Shown in pieces: positions 43,772-52,336 of a DNA stretch of 52,471 bases. Position 1 is the first letter of the stretch, and each line of letters opens with the position of its first letter. The notes under the pieces are model-generated. The model was not told the DNA's origin. It ran no database searches and saw only the letters and a program-made list of their open reading frames with translations. Made by a program: the position numbers and the translations under genes. The stretch comes from Bacteroidales bacterium UBA5762. GTDB lineage: Bacteria; Bacteroidota; Bacteroidia; Bacteroidales; TTA-H9. The DNA lies in the NCBI GenBank assembly GCA_002418865.1, contig DIEY01000007.1, forward strand, positions 84,146-136,616, written 5' to 3'.

Positions 43772-44655
43772 AAAAAATCCTGTTTATCATCAATCCGACC
43801 TCGGGTAATCATCATTCGCGCAAGCAGAAACTTATTCAAATGATACCTGCTCATTTCCCCAAGGAAATGTTTCAAACCGAAATAGCAAAAATAGATGAAC
43901 AGCTGAAGATTTCTGAAGTAACCAAGAAAGCTATTTCTGAAGGTTATGATATTATTGTAGGTGTAGGTGGCGATGGAACCATCAACGAAATTGCTCAAAT
44001 ATTGGTAGATACAAATTACATACTGGGTATCATTCCATTAGGATCGGGAAATGGATTAGCAAGATTTCTCAAAATCCCCTTTAAGTTGGAGGATGCCTTA
44101 AATCTCATAAAAAATGGAGAAGCTATTAGTATTGATACGATACAACTGAATCATCGCATTGCGGTGAGCATTGCCGGTATGGGTTTTGATGCACGTATTG
44201 CCAGACAATTTGCCCACGACCATCATCGCGGATTTTTTACCTATTTTAAGATTGCAGTGAAGGAATATATCACCTTTCGCCCAAGATTATTCCAAGTGAT
44301 TGCCAGCCAATTCGTCATCAGGGAAAAGGCTATCTTGTTAAGTATTGCCAATAGCAATCAATTTGGTTACAATACGCAAATAGCACCACAAGCCAGCATT
44401 ACCGATGGCATGGCCGATATTACTATCGTAAAAAAAATCCCTTATTCAAAGATTTTTCAAACGGTTCTACTATTATTTACGCACAAAATCGACAAAAGTC
44501 TTTACGTAAACACTTACAGAGCCGATCGATTTACTGTCATTAGAGAAAAAGGGAAATATGTCAATATAGATGGCGAACCTTTCAAAATGGACAAGGAAGT
44601 TCATGTAAAAGTAAAACCACATTCTCTACGAATTTTAATTCCTTTATTAACTTAA
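43768..44655 (+). CDS. Diacylglycerol kinase-family lipid kinase
   Basis: A 295-residue soluble or peripheral kinase of the DgkB/YegS type. IINPTSG (8-14), GVGGDGTINEI (65-75) and PLGSGNGLARFLKIP (90-104) mark the DAGK catalytic domain; a C-terminal beta-sandwich has NIDGEPFKMD. It would phosphorylate diacylglycerol to phosphatidate, or a related lipid. Translational coupling to the LtaS-like gene supports diacylglycerol recycling. Confidence 0.9.
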   Translation: MKKILFIINPTSGNHHSRKQKLIQMIPAHFPKEMFQTEIAKIDEQLKISEVTKKAISEGYDIIVGVGGDGTINEIAQILVDTNYILGIIPLGSGNGLARFLKIPFKLEDALNLIKNGEAISIDTIQLNHRIAVSIAGMGFDARIARQFAHDHHRGFFTYFKIAVKEYITFRPRLFQVIASQFVIREKAILLSIANSNQFGYNTQIAPQASITDGMADITIVKKIPYSKIFQTVLLLFTHKIDKSLYVNTYRADRFTVIREKGKYVNIDGEPFKMDKEVHVKVKPHSLRILIPLLT

Positions 44656-44663
44656 TATTTGAT

Positions 44664-45410
44664 ATGCCTAACGATCTTTCAGAATTTTCTGATGCCGAAG
44701 AATTTTACCGCTATATCACAGAGCATAGTTCCAGCATACGAATAGTAGACGATATCATCAATGTAAAAGATCAGGAGCAGTTTTTGCGGCTAGCTCGGAA
44801 AATTAAACCCAATAAGGTAAGCGATATGGAAGCCCTGAGAATGGCTGATCGTTTATTTGAAACAGATGTAACTATTCCGGAAGCTAAAAAAATTCTTGTT
44901 ATTCTGGCTTTAAGAAGTAATATTGAGGCTTTTAGAGTGATCGAAAAGTATAAGGAAGTGGCTCCACCCAAGCTTCAAGATTTTGCTCGTTTTTCTTTTT
45001 ATATTTCACGAACTTTGGTAGAAGGAGATTTAAGCGACAACCCACCCAGCCTCATATCGACAGGTTTGGGAGGGAAAAATAATAAACTTCGCATGTTTAT
45101 TGCTATCTTTCCTTCATTTGAAGGAACTTTCAGTGAAAATCAAGCCCGAATTATCCGAATGGAATGGGAAGAAACCTGCAAAAATTACCAAATTGAAACT
45201 GAAAAGTTGCACTTCTTGTTCGAATACACCTCTTTAAGAATTCTTGTGCCTCTCAACATCGACCTTACAGACGTAATAAAGGAATTCATCAACGAATGCA
45301 ACAAATATGGCAATTTTATTTTTGAAGGCTTCTTTGCTACTAATGTAACCCTACCTACTCATCGCGAAATTTTGACTGCTATCGAAAAAGTTAAAAATCA
45401 GCATTCATAG
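44664..45410 (+). CDS. Conserved protein of unknown function
   Basis: A 248-residue soluble protein with no signal peptide or membrane segment. The N-terminal half is helical and resembles HEAT-like or superhelical repeats (ALRMADRLFETDVTIPEAKK). The C-terminal half is alpha/beta (KLRMFIAIFPSFEGTFSENQ, ILVPLNIDLTDVIKEFINEC). It starts 8 nt after the lipid kinase gene, so it belongs to the same operon. I do not recognise the family. Confidence 0.75.
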   Translation: MPNDLSEFSDAEEFYRYITEHSSSIRIVDDIINVKDQEQFLRLARKIKPNKVSDMEALRMADRLFETDVTIPEAKKILVILALRSNIEAFRVIEKYKEVAPPKLQDFARFSFYISRTLVEGDLSDNPPSLISTGLGGKNNKLRMFIAIFPSFEGTFSENQARIIRMEWEETCKNYQIETEKLHFLFEYTSLRILVPLNIDLTDVIKEFINECNKYGNFIFEGFFATNVTLPTHREILTAIEKVKNQHS

Positions 45411-45487
45411 GCTCACTAACTTTTACCTATACATCTCTGCTTCATTCAAAAAAACTATCTTCGCTTTTTAAATCAAAACTTTCGAAC

Positions 45488-47482
45488 ATGAAAACCAAAA
45501 TTGTTACTTTTTTAATTATTTTAAGCCTTTTTGCCATCAGCTTCTCCTTTGCCCAGGAAATTTCCGATAAAGGATCGTATCGCTGTCATTTAGATAAAAC
45601 AAAAAAATATTCCTTTGTTAGTAACCAGAAATTAGAAGAAAGTTATTTCCCAAAATCATTTGATGTATTAAAGTATCAGCTTGATGTTGATATCTGGTCG
45701 TGTTACCAATCGCCTTATTCACATGCCTTCGACGGCAATTTAGTCATTACCCTCAAAGCCGATAGTTTGCTCGATCATGTAAAACTGAACGCACAGAACA
45801 ATTCTCTTCAAATTCAGGAAGTTGGCCTTGCCGCTTCCACTTTCACGCATAGCAGTAACCTCCTTAACATCCATCTCGATACTACTATGTTACCTGGGGA
45901 TACTTTTCAGATTTCTATACAATATCATCATAACAACGTAAATGACTATGCCTTTTATGCAAAAAATGGTTTTGTGTTTACAGATTGTGAACCCGAAGGT
46001 GCCCGGCGTTGGTTTCCGTGTTACGACCGTCCATCCGATAAAGCCCAGTGGGAATTAAAGGCTAAAGTACCTTCTAATGTAAAACTTGGAAGTAATGGTA
46101 TTCTGCAAGATTCGCTCAGAATTGCCGATACTATCTTTTATACATGGAAAAGTGAAGAGAATGTGGCTACTTATCTCATGGTACTTACTTCAAGAGTCAA
46201 TTACAACCTCGATGTGATAAATTATATCAATCCAAACGACACATCTGAGCATTTCCCATTTCGTTTTTATTATAACCCTGGAGAGAATCCTCAAGACATT
46301 ATTAATATTATTGATGATGTAACGACTTATTTTAGTCAAACTTTTTGCAAGCATCCTTTTCCTAAGAATGGATTTGCGAGCCTTAACGAGGAATTTCAAT
46401 GGGGTGGAATGGAAAACCAGACATTGACGAGCATTTGCCCTAATTGCTGGGACGAGAGCCTTATTGTGCATGAATTTTCTCACCAATGGTTTGGCGACAT
46501 GATAACTTGTGCTACCTGGGCCGATATCTGGCTCAACGAAGGATTTGCTACATTTAGCGAAAGTCTGTGGCTCGAAGAAAAATCGGGTTATAATGCCTAC
46601 AAACAGGATGTGCTTCAAAATGCATCTTATTATTTAGCAGCTAATCCCCACTGGCCAATCTCGGATTCAAATTGGGCCATAACTACACCTTCATCTAACG
46701 TATTGTTCAACTATGCCATAACATACTGTAAAGGTGCATGTGTGCTACATCAGCTTAGATATACTTTGGGTGATTCACTATTTTTTGAAGTGATTCACCA
46801 ATATGCCAACGACTCAGCCTTCCAATACCAATCGGCTACCATCCCCGATTTCATCAATGTGGTAAACTCGGTTACGGGTGAGGATTATCAATGGTTTTTC
46901 GATGAATGGATTTATACACCAGATCACCCAGTTTATCAAAATATTTACAGCATTTCTCAAATTGATGATCAGCACTGGGGTGTTTATCTAGAAGTCAACC
47001 AAACTCAAACCAGTACCGGATTCTTTAAAATGCCTATCACTATCAGGATCATTGGTTTGAATGGACTCGATACTTTAATACGGGTAATGAACGACGTGAA
47101 TCATCAAGGTTTTTCGTTTATTTTTGATAAACAACCCATAAGTCTTATTTTCGATCCTAACAACGATATTGTGCTCAAACAAGCTTCACTTGCTGTGGGT
47201 ATTCCACAATCGCTCACTAAAGGATTCACTATTTCGGAAGTTTATCCTAACCCTGTTGGCGATGAACTCGGCATCGATATTTCAGCTGAAAAAGCTTCTC
47301 TTGCTGAAATCAATATCTTTAATATGAATGGCGCCAAGGTTTACACTACAATGCATAATCTTTTGCCCGGTTTTCAAAGCATCAAACTCAATATTTCATC
47401 ATTTCCATCAGGCATGTATTTCATTGAGATAAATTTGGAGAACAAAAAAGTTCAGCAAAAATTTATGCATTACAACAAATAA
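45488..47482 (+). CDS. Secreted M1-family metallopeptidase with T9SS sorting domain
   Basis: A 664-residue exported aminopeptidase-like enzyme. Signal peptide (IVTFLIILSLFAISFSFA), N-terminal saddle domain, GGMEN substrate-binding motif, and zinc site HEFSH (H328, H332) with Glu351 in WLNEGFATF. The C-terminal ~80 residues are a T9SS type A domain (SEVYPNPVGDELGIDIS, then INIFNMNGAKV and SSFPSGMYFIEIN), which directs secretion through the type 9 system and attachment to the cell surface. A one-mismatch -7 element (TATCTTCG, 45456-45463) precedes it. Confidence 0.92.
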   Translation: MKTKIVTFLIILSLFAISFSFAQEISDKGSYRCHLDKTKKYSFVSNQKLEESYFPKSFDVLKYQLDVDIWSCYQSPYSHAFDGNLVITLKADSLLDHVKLNAQNNSLQIQEVGLAASTFTHSSNLLNIHLDTTMLPGDTFQISIQYHHNNVNDYAFYAKNGFVFTDCEPEGARRWFPCYDRPSDKAQWELKAKVPSNVKLGSNGILQDSLRIADTIFYTWKSEENVATYLMVLTSRVNYNLDVINYINPNDTSEHFPFRFYYNPGENPQDIINIIDDVTTYFSQTFCKHPFPKNGFASLNEEFQWGGMENQTLTSICPNCWDESLIVHEFSHQWFGDMITCATWADIWLNEGFATFSESLWLEEKSGYNAYKQDVLQNASYYLAANPHWPISDSNWAITTPSSNVLFNYAITYCKGACVLHQLRYTLGDSLFFEVIHQYANDSAFQYQSATIPDFINVVNSVTGEDYQWFFDEWIYTPDHPVYQNIYSISQIDDQHWGVYLEVNQTQTSTGFFKMPITIRIIGLNGLDTLIRVMNDVNHQGFSFIFDKQPISLIFDPNNDIVLKQASLAVGIPQSLTKGFTISEVYPNPVGDELGIDISAEKASLAEINIFNMNGAKVYTTMHNLLPGFQSIKLNISSFPSGMYFIEINLENKKVQQKFMHYNK

Positions 47483-47501
47483 TTAATCAACAATATTTCT
47501 T

Positions 47502-47509
47502 TACTTTTG
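47502..47509 (+). promoter_or_regulatory. Putative -7 element for the FMN riboswitch transcript
   Basis: TACTTTTG exactly matches TAnnTTTG and predicts a start at about 47516, right at the first base of the riboswitch P1 stem. Confidence 0.6.
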
Positions 47510-47515
47510 CAGCGA

Positions 47516-47629
47516 TTTTCTTCAGGGCAGGGTGAAATTCCCGATCGGCGGTAAAGTCCGCTACTCCCTAAAGGGACTGAACCGGTGAAACTCCGGTACC
47601 GACAGTCAAAGTCTGGATGGAAGAAGAAA
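47516..47629 (+). promoter_or_regulatory. FMN riboswitch (RFN element)
   Basis: The sequence carries the RFN conserved blocks: AGGGCAGGGTGAAATTCCC, GATCGGCGGTAAAGTCCGC, GACTGAACCGGTGAAACTCC and GGTACCGACAGTCAAAGTC, closing with GGATGGAAGAAGA. P1 forms from TTTCTTC (47517-47523) and GAAGAAA (47623-47629). It senses FMN and controls the TonB-dependent receptor gene that starts 92 nt later. The junction is built for transcription termination (see the terminator at 47682-47710). Confidence 0.96.
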
Positions 47630-47681
47630 TGTCAAAAGCATTGTTGTTTTTGATGTAGCATTGCTGGATAGTAAATCATTC

Positions 47682-47710
47682 TGCCCTGAAATAAATCAGG
47701 GCATTTTTAT
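47682..47710 (+). terminator. FMN-controlled intrinsic terminator
   Basis: TGCCCTGA (47682-47689) pairs with TCAGGGCA (47696-47703) over a 6-nt loop, followed by TTTTTAT. It ends 11 nt before the receptor ATG. The 5' arm with flanks (CTGCCCTGAA, 47681-47690) is also perfectly complementary to TTCAGGGCAG (47521-47530) in the riboswitch 5' strand, which gives an alternative antiterminator. Confidence 0.88.
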
Positions 47711-47721
47711 TATCAAGCAAT

Positions 47722-50301
47722 ATGAAAACACAAATTTCTTGTTTATTTACTTTGTTCATGCTTGCCTTCGGTGTGCAGGCATTATCTCAAACCGTTATTC
47801 ATGGTAAAATTCTTGATTTCGACACGTATCAACCCTTGTCGGGCGTTGACATTACCGTGGAAACGACAACAGAAGGTACAATAAGCAATTCAAAAGGTGA
47901 GTTTACCCTTATCACGAAATTGGGAAAAGGAAAATTAATTATCAGCCATTTAGGGTATCAAAAAGAAATGGTTGATTTCGAAGCAACTCACGAAACTATT
48001 ATTCAATTACAAGAAATTTTCTTAAAACATTCGGTCATCAATCTTTCGCCTATTGATATTCTGGCATTTAAAGCGAGTGAGCAAACTGATCCAGTAACAG
48101 TTAATTCCATTAACCGAAAAATGATTCAACAAATCTCGGGCGATCATTCCTATCCGGAAATCATGCGATTAATACCTGGAGTTTACTCGAGTCGGACGGG
48201 CGGAGGTGTAGGCGATGCAGCCATCAACATCAGAGGCTTCAAACAAGAAAACCTTGCCTTGACCCTCAATGGAATTCCTATTGGGAGTGTGGAAAATGGA
48301 CTCGTATATTGGTCGAATTGGGACGGGCTGCAAGAAGCTACTGAAAATATTCAAGTCCAAAAAGGTATTGGAGCCTCTGTTTTAGTGAACAATTCATTAG
48401 GAGGCACTATCAATATTATTACCAGTGGAGATCAATCCGCATCTGGGGGAATGTTTAGCACCTCAACGACGGATTACGGGCTGCAACGCACCTCTTTTAA
48501 ATATTCCACAGGTGTAGATGCCAATGGATTAAGTATCAGTTTTATGGGATCACACACCACGGGACAAGGTTATGTGGATGGAACGCAAGTGAATGGATTT
48601 GCTTATTACTTAGCTATCAGCAAGCGAATCAATCTCTCTCATCTTTTCACTTTCAATGCCATAGGTTCGCCCGAACGACATGGGCAAAGAAGCACCTTGC
48701 TATCTTTTGCCGAAATCGAAGAAAAAGGAATTAAATACAACAAGGATTGGGGAACTTATGGGGGTGTGCAAAAAAACCTTGCCGAGAACTTCTATCATAA
48801 GCCGCTTTTGAGTTTCAACCATTATTGGACTATCAATAGCAAGGCCTCTCTATCTACCTCAGTCTATTTCAGCTATGGCAAAGGCGGAGGTAATTGGGCC
48901 GAAAACTTCAGCGGAAACAATGTTTTCAATTACCAAACACCAGCAGGCCAAATCGATTGGGATGCCATTGCTAAAGATAATCTCACTCATCAAGATATTT
49001 ATATTACACCCGAAGGTGACACCCTACGCCATTTCGCAAAAAACACCCAAACCCTTTTCCTTGCTTCACACTTTTGGGCAGGCCTTATTTCGGCTTATAG
49101 TTACAAACTGAGCGACCAAATTCTTCTAACTGCCGGAATCCATGCACGTTATTTTAAAAGCTGGCTTTGGGAAGAAATTTATGACTTGCTGGGTGCACAA
49201 TATTTTATTGATGACTACGCATGGGCTATTGAGGGCCGCCAAGGCAGAAACTTGTTGAAAACAAAAGGAGACACGGTAAGGATTGATAATGGAGCCATTG
49301 TTGGATTGGCCTCAACCTTTGTGCGAGCAAATTATGAACAAGGCAATCTGTCGGGGTTGTTATCGTTTGGACTCAATTACAATAGCTATCAAAGAGAAGA
49401 TCGCTACAATTATCCCACACATCCGACAAGTTCCGTCGTCAATAAGACAGGATACGAGTTGAAAGCAGGTATAGCATACGCTATTAACAAAAATTTACGA
49501 GCTTACTTTAACGGAGGTTATACTTCAAGAGTACCTTACTACAAATTTGTATTCCCCAACTTTAACAATAATCCAGCACAAAACCTGAAGAATGAAAAAA
49601 TTACCTCAGCAGAAACCGGATTGAGATGGCAAAAAAACAATTTCAGACTCAACCTCGTTGGATATTATGTGGCCTGGCAGGACAAATCGCTACTTTCTAA
49701 CGAATATAAATTAATCAACAATCAAACTACGACCCGATCGCTGGTTACAGGATTGGATGCACTGCATAAAGGTATAGAAACCGAAGCCAGTTATGCCCTA
49801 CTTAATTCTAATGTGAATCTTTCGGCTTTTGTTTCGATTGGGAATTGGAAATGGCAAAATAATGTGGATGCGAAAATTTTCAACAACGAAAATCAGTTGA
49901 TCGACAGTGTAAAAGTATATGCCGAAGGCTTGTATGTGGGCGATGCCCCTCAATTTCAAATTGGGGCTTCGGTCTTGATGCATTTTCTGAAACAGTTCGA
50001 TTTTCATGTGTCTTATATCTGGAACGACCGATTTTACGCCGATTTTGATCCTGCGCTAAGAACAAAACCCGAAGATGCTCAGTCATGGCGAATCCCAGGT
50101 TATGGAATAACCGATACACGCTTAGGATTCCATTTTGAAATGATGGGAATGGAAGCCGTGTTAGCCCTGGCTTGTAATAACCTTCTCGATATAGAATACA
50201 TCACCCGGGGAAACGATGGCATCGCTCACGACAAAGAAACATTCAGAGGTTACTGGGGACCAGGAAGGACTTTCAAACTGAGTTTCTTAATCCAATTTTA
50301 A
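47722..50301 (+). CDS. TonB-dependent receptor, predicted flavin uptake
   Basis: An 859-residue outer-membrane receptor. After the signal peptide (cut near ALSQ-T, ~23) comes a CarboxypepD_reg-like domain (VIHGKILDFDTYQPLSGVDI to ~105). A plug domain follows (~125-235, SINRKMIQQISGDHSYPEIM, INIRGFKQENLALTLNGIPI, GGTINIIT), then a 22-strand-type barrel to the C-terminal FKLSFLIQF. The FMN riboswitch directly upstream implies riboflavin, FMN or a related flavin as substrate (inference). No inner-membrane flavin transporter is encoded beside it. The gene stands alone. Confidence 0.9.
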   Translation: MKTQISCLFTLFMLAFGVQALSQTVIHGKILDFDTYQPLSGVDITVETTTEGTISNSKGEFTLITKLGKGKLIISHLGYQKEMVDFEATHETIIQLQEIFLKHSVINLSPIDILAFKASEQTDPVTVNSINRKMIQQISGDHSYPEIMRLIPGVYSSRTGGGVGDAAINIRGFKQENLALTLNGIPIGSVENGLVYWSNWDGLQEATENIQVQKGIGASVLVNNSLGGTINIITSGDQSASGGMFSTSTTDYGLQRTSFKYSTGVDANGLSISFMGSHTTGQGYVDGTQVNGFAYYLAISKRINLSHLFTFNAIGSPERHGQRSTLLSFAEIEEKGIKYNKDWGTYGGVQKNLAENFYHKPLLSFNHYWTINSKASLSTSVYFSYGKGGGNWAENFSGNNVFNYQTPAGQIDWDAIAKDNLTHQDIYITPEGDTLRHFAKNTQTLFLASHFWAGLISAYSYKLSDQILLTAGIHARYFKSWLWEEIYDLLGAQYFIDDYAWAIEGRQGRNLLKTKGDTVRIDNGAIVGLASTFVRANYEQGNLSGLLSFGLNYNSYQREDRYNYPTHPTSSVVNKTGYELKAGIAYAINKNLRAYFNGGYTSRVPYYKFVFPNFNNNPAQNLKNEKITSAETGLRWQKNNFRLNLVGYYVAWQDKSLLSNEYKLINNQTTTRSLVTGLDALHKGIETEASYALLNSNVNLSAFVSIGNWKWQNNVDAKIFNNENQLIDSVKVYAEGLYVGDAPQFQIGASVLMHFLKQFDFHVSYIWNDRFYADFDPALRTKPEDAQSWRIPGYGITDTRLGFHFEMMGMEAVLALACNNLLDIEYITRGNDGIAHDKETFRGYWGPGRTFKLSFLIQF

Positions 50302-50713
50302 GTTTAGCTATCATCTTCTGTTATATTTCAGATATTTATCAATAAAAGGTATTCTGTTCAAAGCGTTTAACTTACCTTATTTTTGATAGATTGATATACA
50401 GCAAATTAACTAAATTTTTTGTCCTCTTTCCTTCTATTATTTCAGTTTGAAAGACTTGCAATTATTTAGACTAAATCCAATATTAATTTTTTCTGTTTTG
50501 GTTTGCTCGTTTTAAAAATGTCATAATTTAGAGCCTGAGAAATAAACCCCGCCATGATGATAATCCATTGATATTCAATTATTAATTTTATTTCTCAAGA
50601 TAATATCGTTTATAAAACTTAAAGCATTCTTAACCTAATATTAACCTTAGAGATGACCAAAAATGTTAAACAACGCATTGGAAGCCAACGAAAAATAATT
50701 CGTCAGACAAATC

Positions 50714-50722
50714 TTATACACA
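50714..50722 (+). promoter_or_regulatory. DnaA box upstream of dnaA
   Basis: TTATACACA matches TTATNCACA. It lies 146 nt before the dnaA ATG and could mediate autoregulation. Confidence 0.5.
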
Positions 50723-50738
50723 AAGAATCTAAAAATAC

Positions 50739-50760
50739 AAGCCCAAAAGGGCTTTTCTTT
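50739..50760 (+). terminator. Terminator-like hairpin upstream of dnaA
   Basis: AAGCCC (739-744), loop AAAA, GGGCTT (749-754), then TTCTTT. It could end a short upstream transcript or attenuate dnaA expression. Confidence 0.6.
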
Positions 50761-50867
50761 CAGAAATTTTACCCACAATTTTGTTGACAACTTTCGAGAG
50801 AAAGTAAAAGAATGAAAATGTAATGCAGATGGCTGAATGCTAAATAAAAACCATTAAAGAATTTGAC

Positions 50868-52325
50868 ATGGACGAACAGAGAACTAAAACCAATGAGGCC
50901 AGAGAAAAATGGGCGAAGTGTTTGAAAGTCATTAAAGACAACATTCCACAGGCAAGTTTCAACACTTGGTTTGTTCCTATAGAACCTGTGAAGTTTGAGA
51001 ATAATGTCTTAACTATTCAGGTTCCAAGCCAGTTTTTTTATGAATGGCTTGAGGAACACTACATTGATCTTTTGAAGAAAACCATCAGAAAAGAAGTAGG
51101 ACCTGACTGCCGTTTGGAATACAGTATCATTATGGACAATTCTTATCCATTTTCCGATAATATTACGATGCGTTTGCCAGCTTCTAACCATAAAGCTACT
51201 GAAAATCCTGATCTAAATATTCCCATCGACATCAATGCCGACGGTTTAGCACGCGAAATTCCTAATCCATTTATCATACCTGGATTAAAAAAGATTAAAG
51301 TTCAATCCCAGTTGATCGATTCTCTCTCGTTCGAGAATTTTATAGAAGGCAGTTGTAATCAGTTAGCTCGTTCGGCAGGTTATGCCATAGCTCAAAACCC
51401 TGGTAAAACTGCTTTTAATCCATTTTTTATCTATAGTGCTGTTGGATTAGGCAAAACTCATCTGGCGCATGCTATTGGTTTGCAGTCGAAGGTGAATTAT
51501 CCCGATAAAACCATTCTTTATGTAACTGCAGAACAATTTCAGCATCAATTTACCGATGCCGTGCGTAACAACACAGCCAACGACTTCATGAATTTTTATC
51601 AGATGATAGATGTTTTGCTCATAGACGATATTCAGTTTCTGGCTGGCAAGCAAAAAACTCAAGACGTCTTCTTTCATATTTTCAACCATTTGCATTTGAA
51701 AGGCAAACAAATCGTCATTACATCAGATAAATCTCCTGTAGAACTTAACGGCATAGAAGACCGCTTGCTTTCAAGATTCAAATGGGGTTTAGCTGCCGAT
51801 ATACAGCCCCCCGATTTTGAAACCCGGCAAGCTATTCTTCAAAAAAAGACTTACAACGAAGGTCTTGAGATTCCCGAGGACGTCATTGAATATATTGCTG
51901 CCAACGTTACTACTAATGTGCGTGAACTCGAAGGTGCACTTACATCGGTTGTTGCTCAGTCAGCACTCAACAAAAAGGCTATCTCACTCGACTTGACCCG
52001 AAAGATTATTGATAAATTCGTTATTTGCACTACCAAAGAAATCTCTATGGATTATATCCAAAAAGTAGTTTGCGATTATTTCAATATCACCTTAGAACAA
52101 CTTCACAGTAAATCACGTAAGCGCTCTATTGTTCAGGCACGTCAGTTGGCCATGTATTTTGCAAAAGCATATACCAAATCTTCTATGGCTGCCATTGGGC
52201 TTCAATGTGGAAATAAAGATCACTCAACCGTTTTACATGCTTGCCGGACTGTTAAAAACCTTTACGACACCGATAAAACTTTTAAAAAATATTATACAGA
52301 TATTGAACGAAAAATTAAAATCTAA
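50868..52325 (+). CDS. dnaA: Chromosomal replication initiator DnaA
   Basis: A 485-residue AAA+ initiator that binds DnaA boxes and opens oriC. Domain I (1-~85, WAKCLKVIKDNIPQASFNTW) is followed by a short linker. The AAA+ core has Walker A SAVGLGKT (190-197) and Walker B VLLIDDIQFLAGK. The C-terminal DNA-binding domain has SKSRKRSIVQARQLAMYFAK and GNKDHSTVLHACRTV. Full length; the ATG at 50868 gives the normal N terminus. Confidence 0.97.
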   Translation: MDEQRTKTNEAREKWAKCLKVIKDNIPQASFNTWFVPIEPVKFENNVLTIQVPSQFFYEWLEEHYIDLLKKTIRKEVGPDCRLEYSIIMDNSYPFSDNITMRLPASNHKATENPDLNIPIDINADGLAREIPNPFIIPGLKKIKVQSQLIDSLSFENFIEGSCNQLARSAGYAIAQNPGKTAFNPFFIYSAVGLGKTHLAHAIGLQSKVNYPDKTILYVTAEQFQHQFTDAVRNNTANDFMNFYQMIDVLLIDDIQFLAGKQKTQDVFFHIFNHLHLKGKQIVITSDKSPVELNGIEDRLLSRFKWGLAADIQPPDFETRQAILQKKTYNEGLEIPEDVIEYIAANVTTNVRELEGALTSVVAQSALNKKAISLDLTRKIIDKFVICTTKEISMDYIQKVVCDYFNITLEQLHSKSRKRSIVQARQLAMYFAKAYTKSSMAAIGLQCGNKDHSTVLHACRTVKNLYDTDKTFKKYYTDIERKIKI

Positions 52326-52336
52326 ACCTATAGTGT

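Larger units (their letters stand above)
50302..50867. other. 566-bp upstream region of dnaA
   Basis: No gene is supported here. It holds an 11-bp inverted repeat, TGAGAAATAAA (50536-50546) and TTTATTTCTCA (50587-50597), with a 40-nt spacer; a DnaA box at 50714-50722; a one-mismatch box TTACCCACA at 50769-50777; and a terminator-like hairpin at 50739-50760. These suit an autoregulated dnaA promoter region. Too few boxes are visible to call it an origin. Confidence 0.5.

Noticed and set aside
46190..46618. 142-codon minus-strand frame
   Set aside because: Antisense to the zinc-site region of the M1 peptidase, which is clearly the real gene.
50653..50787. 44-codon basic frame upstream of dnaA
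   Set aside because: It runs through the terminator-like hairpin and both DnaA boxes, has no promoter-like element and resembles no protein I know; treated as chance.
50302..50867. oriC next to dnaA
   Set aside because: Only one exact DnaA box and no strongly AT-rich block flanked by boxes; the 39063-39453 gap fits better, though weakly.
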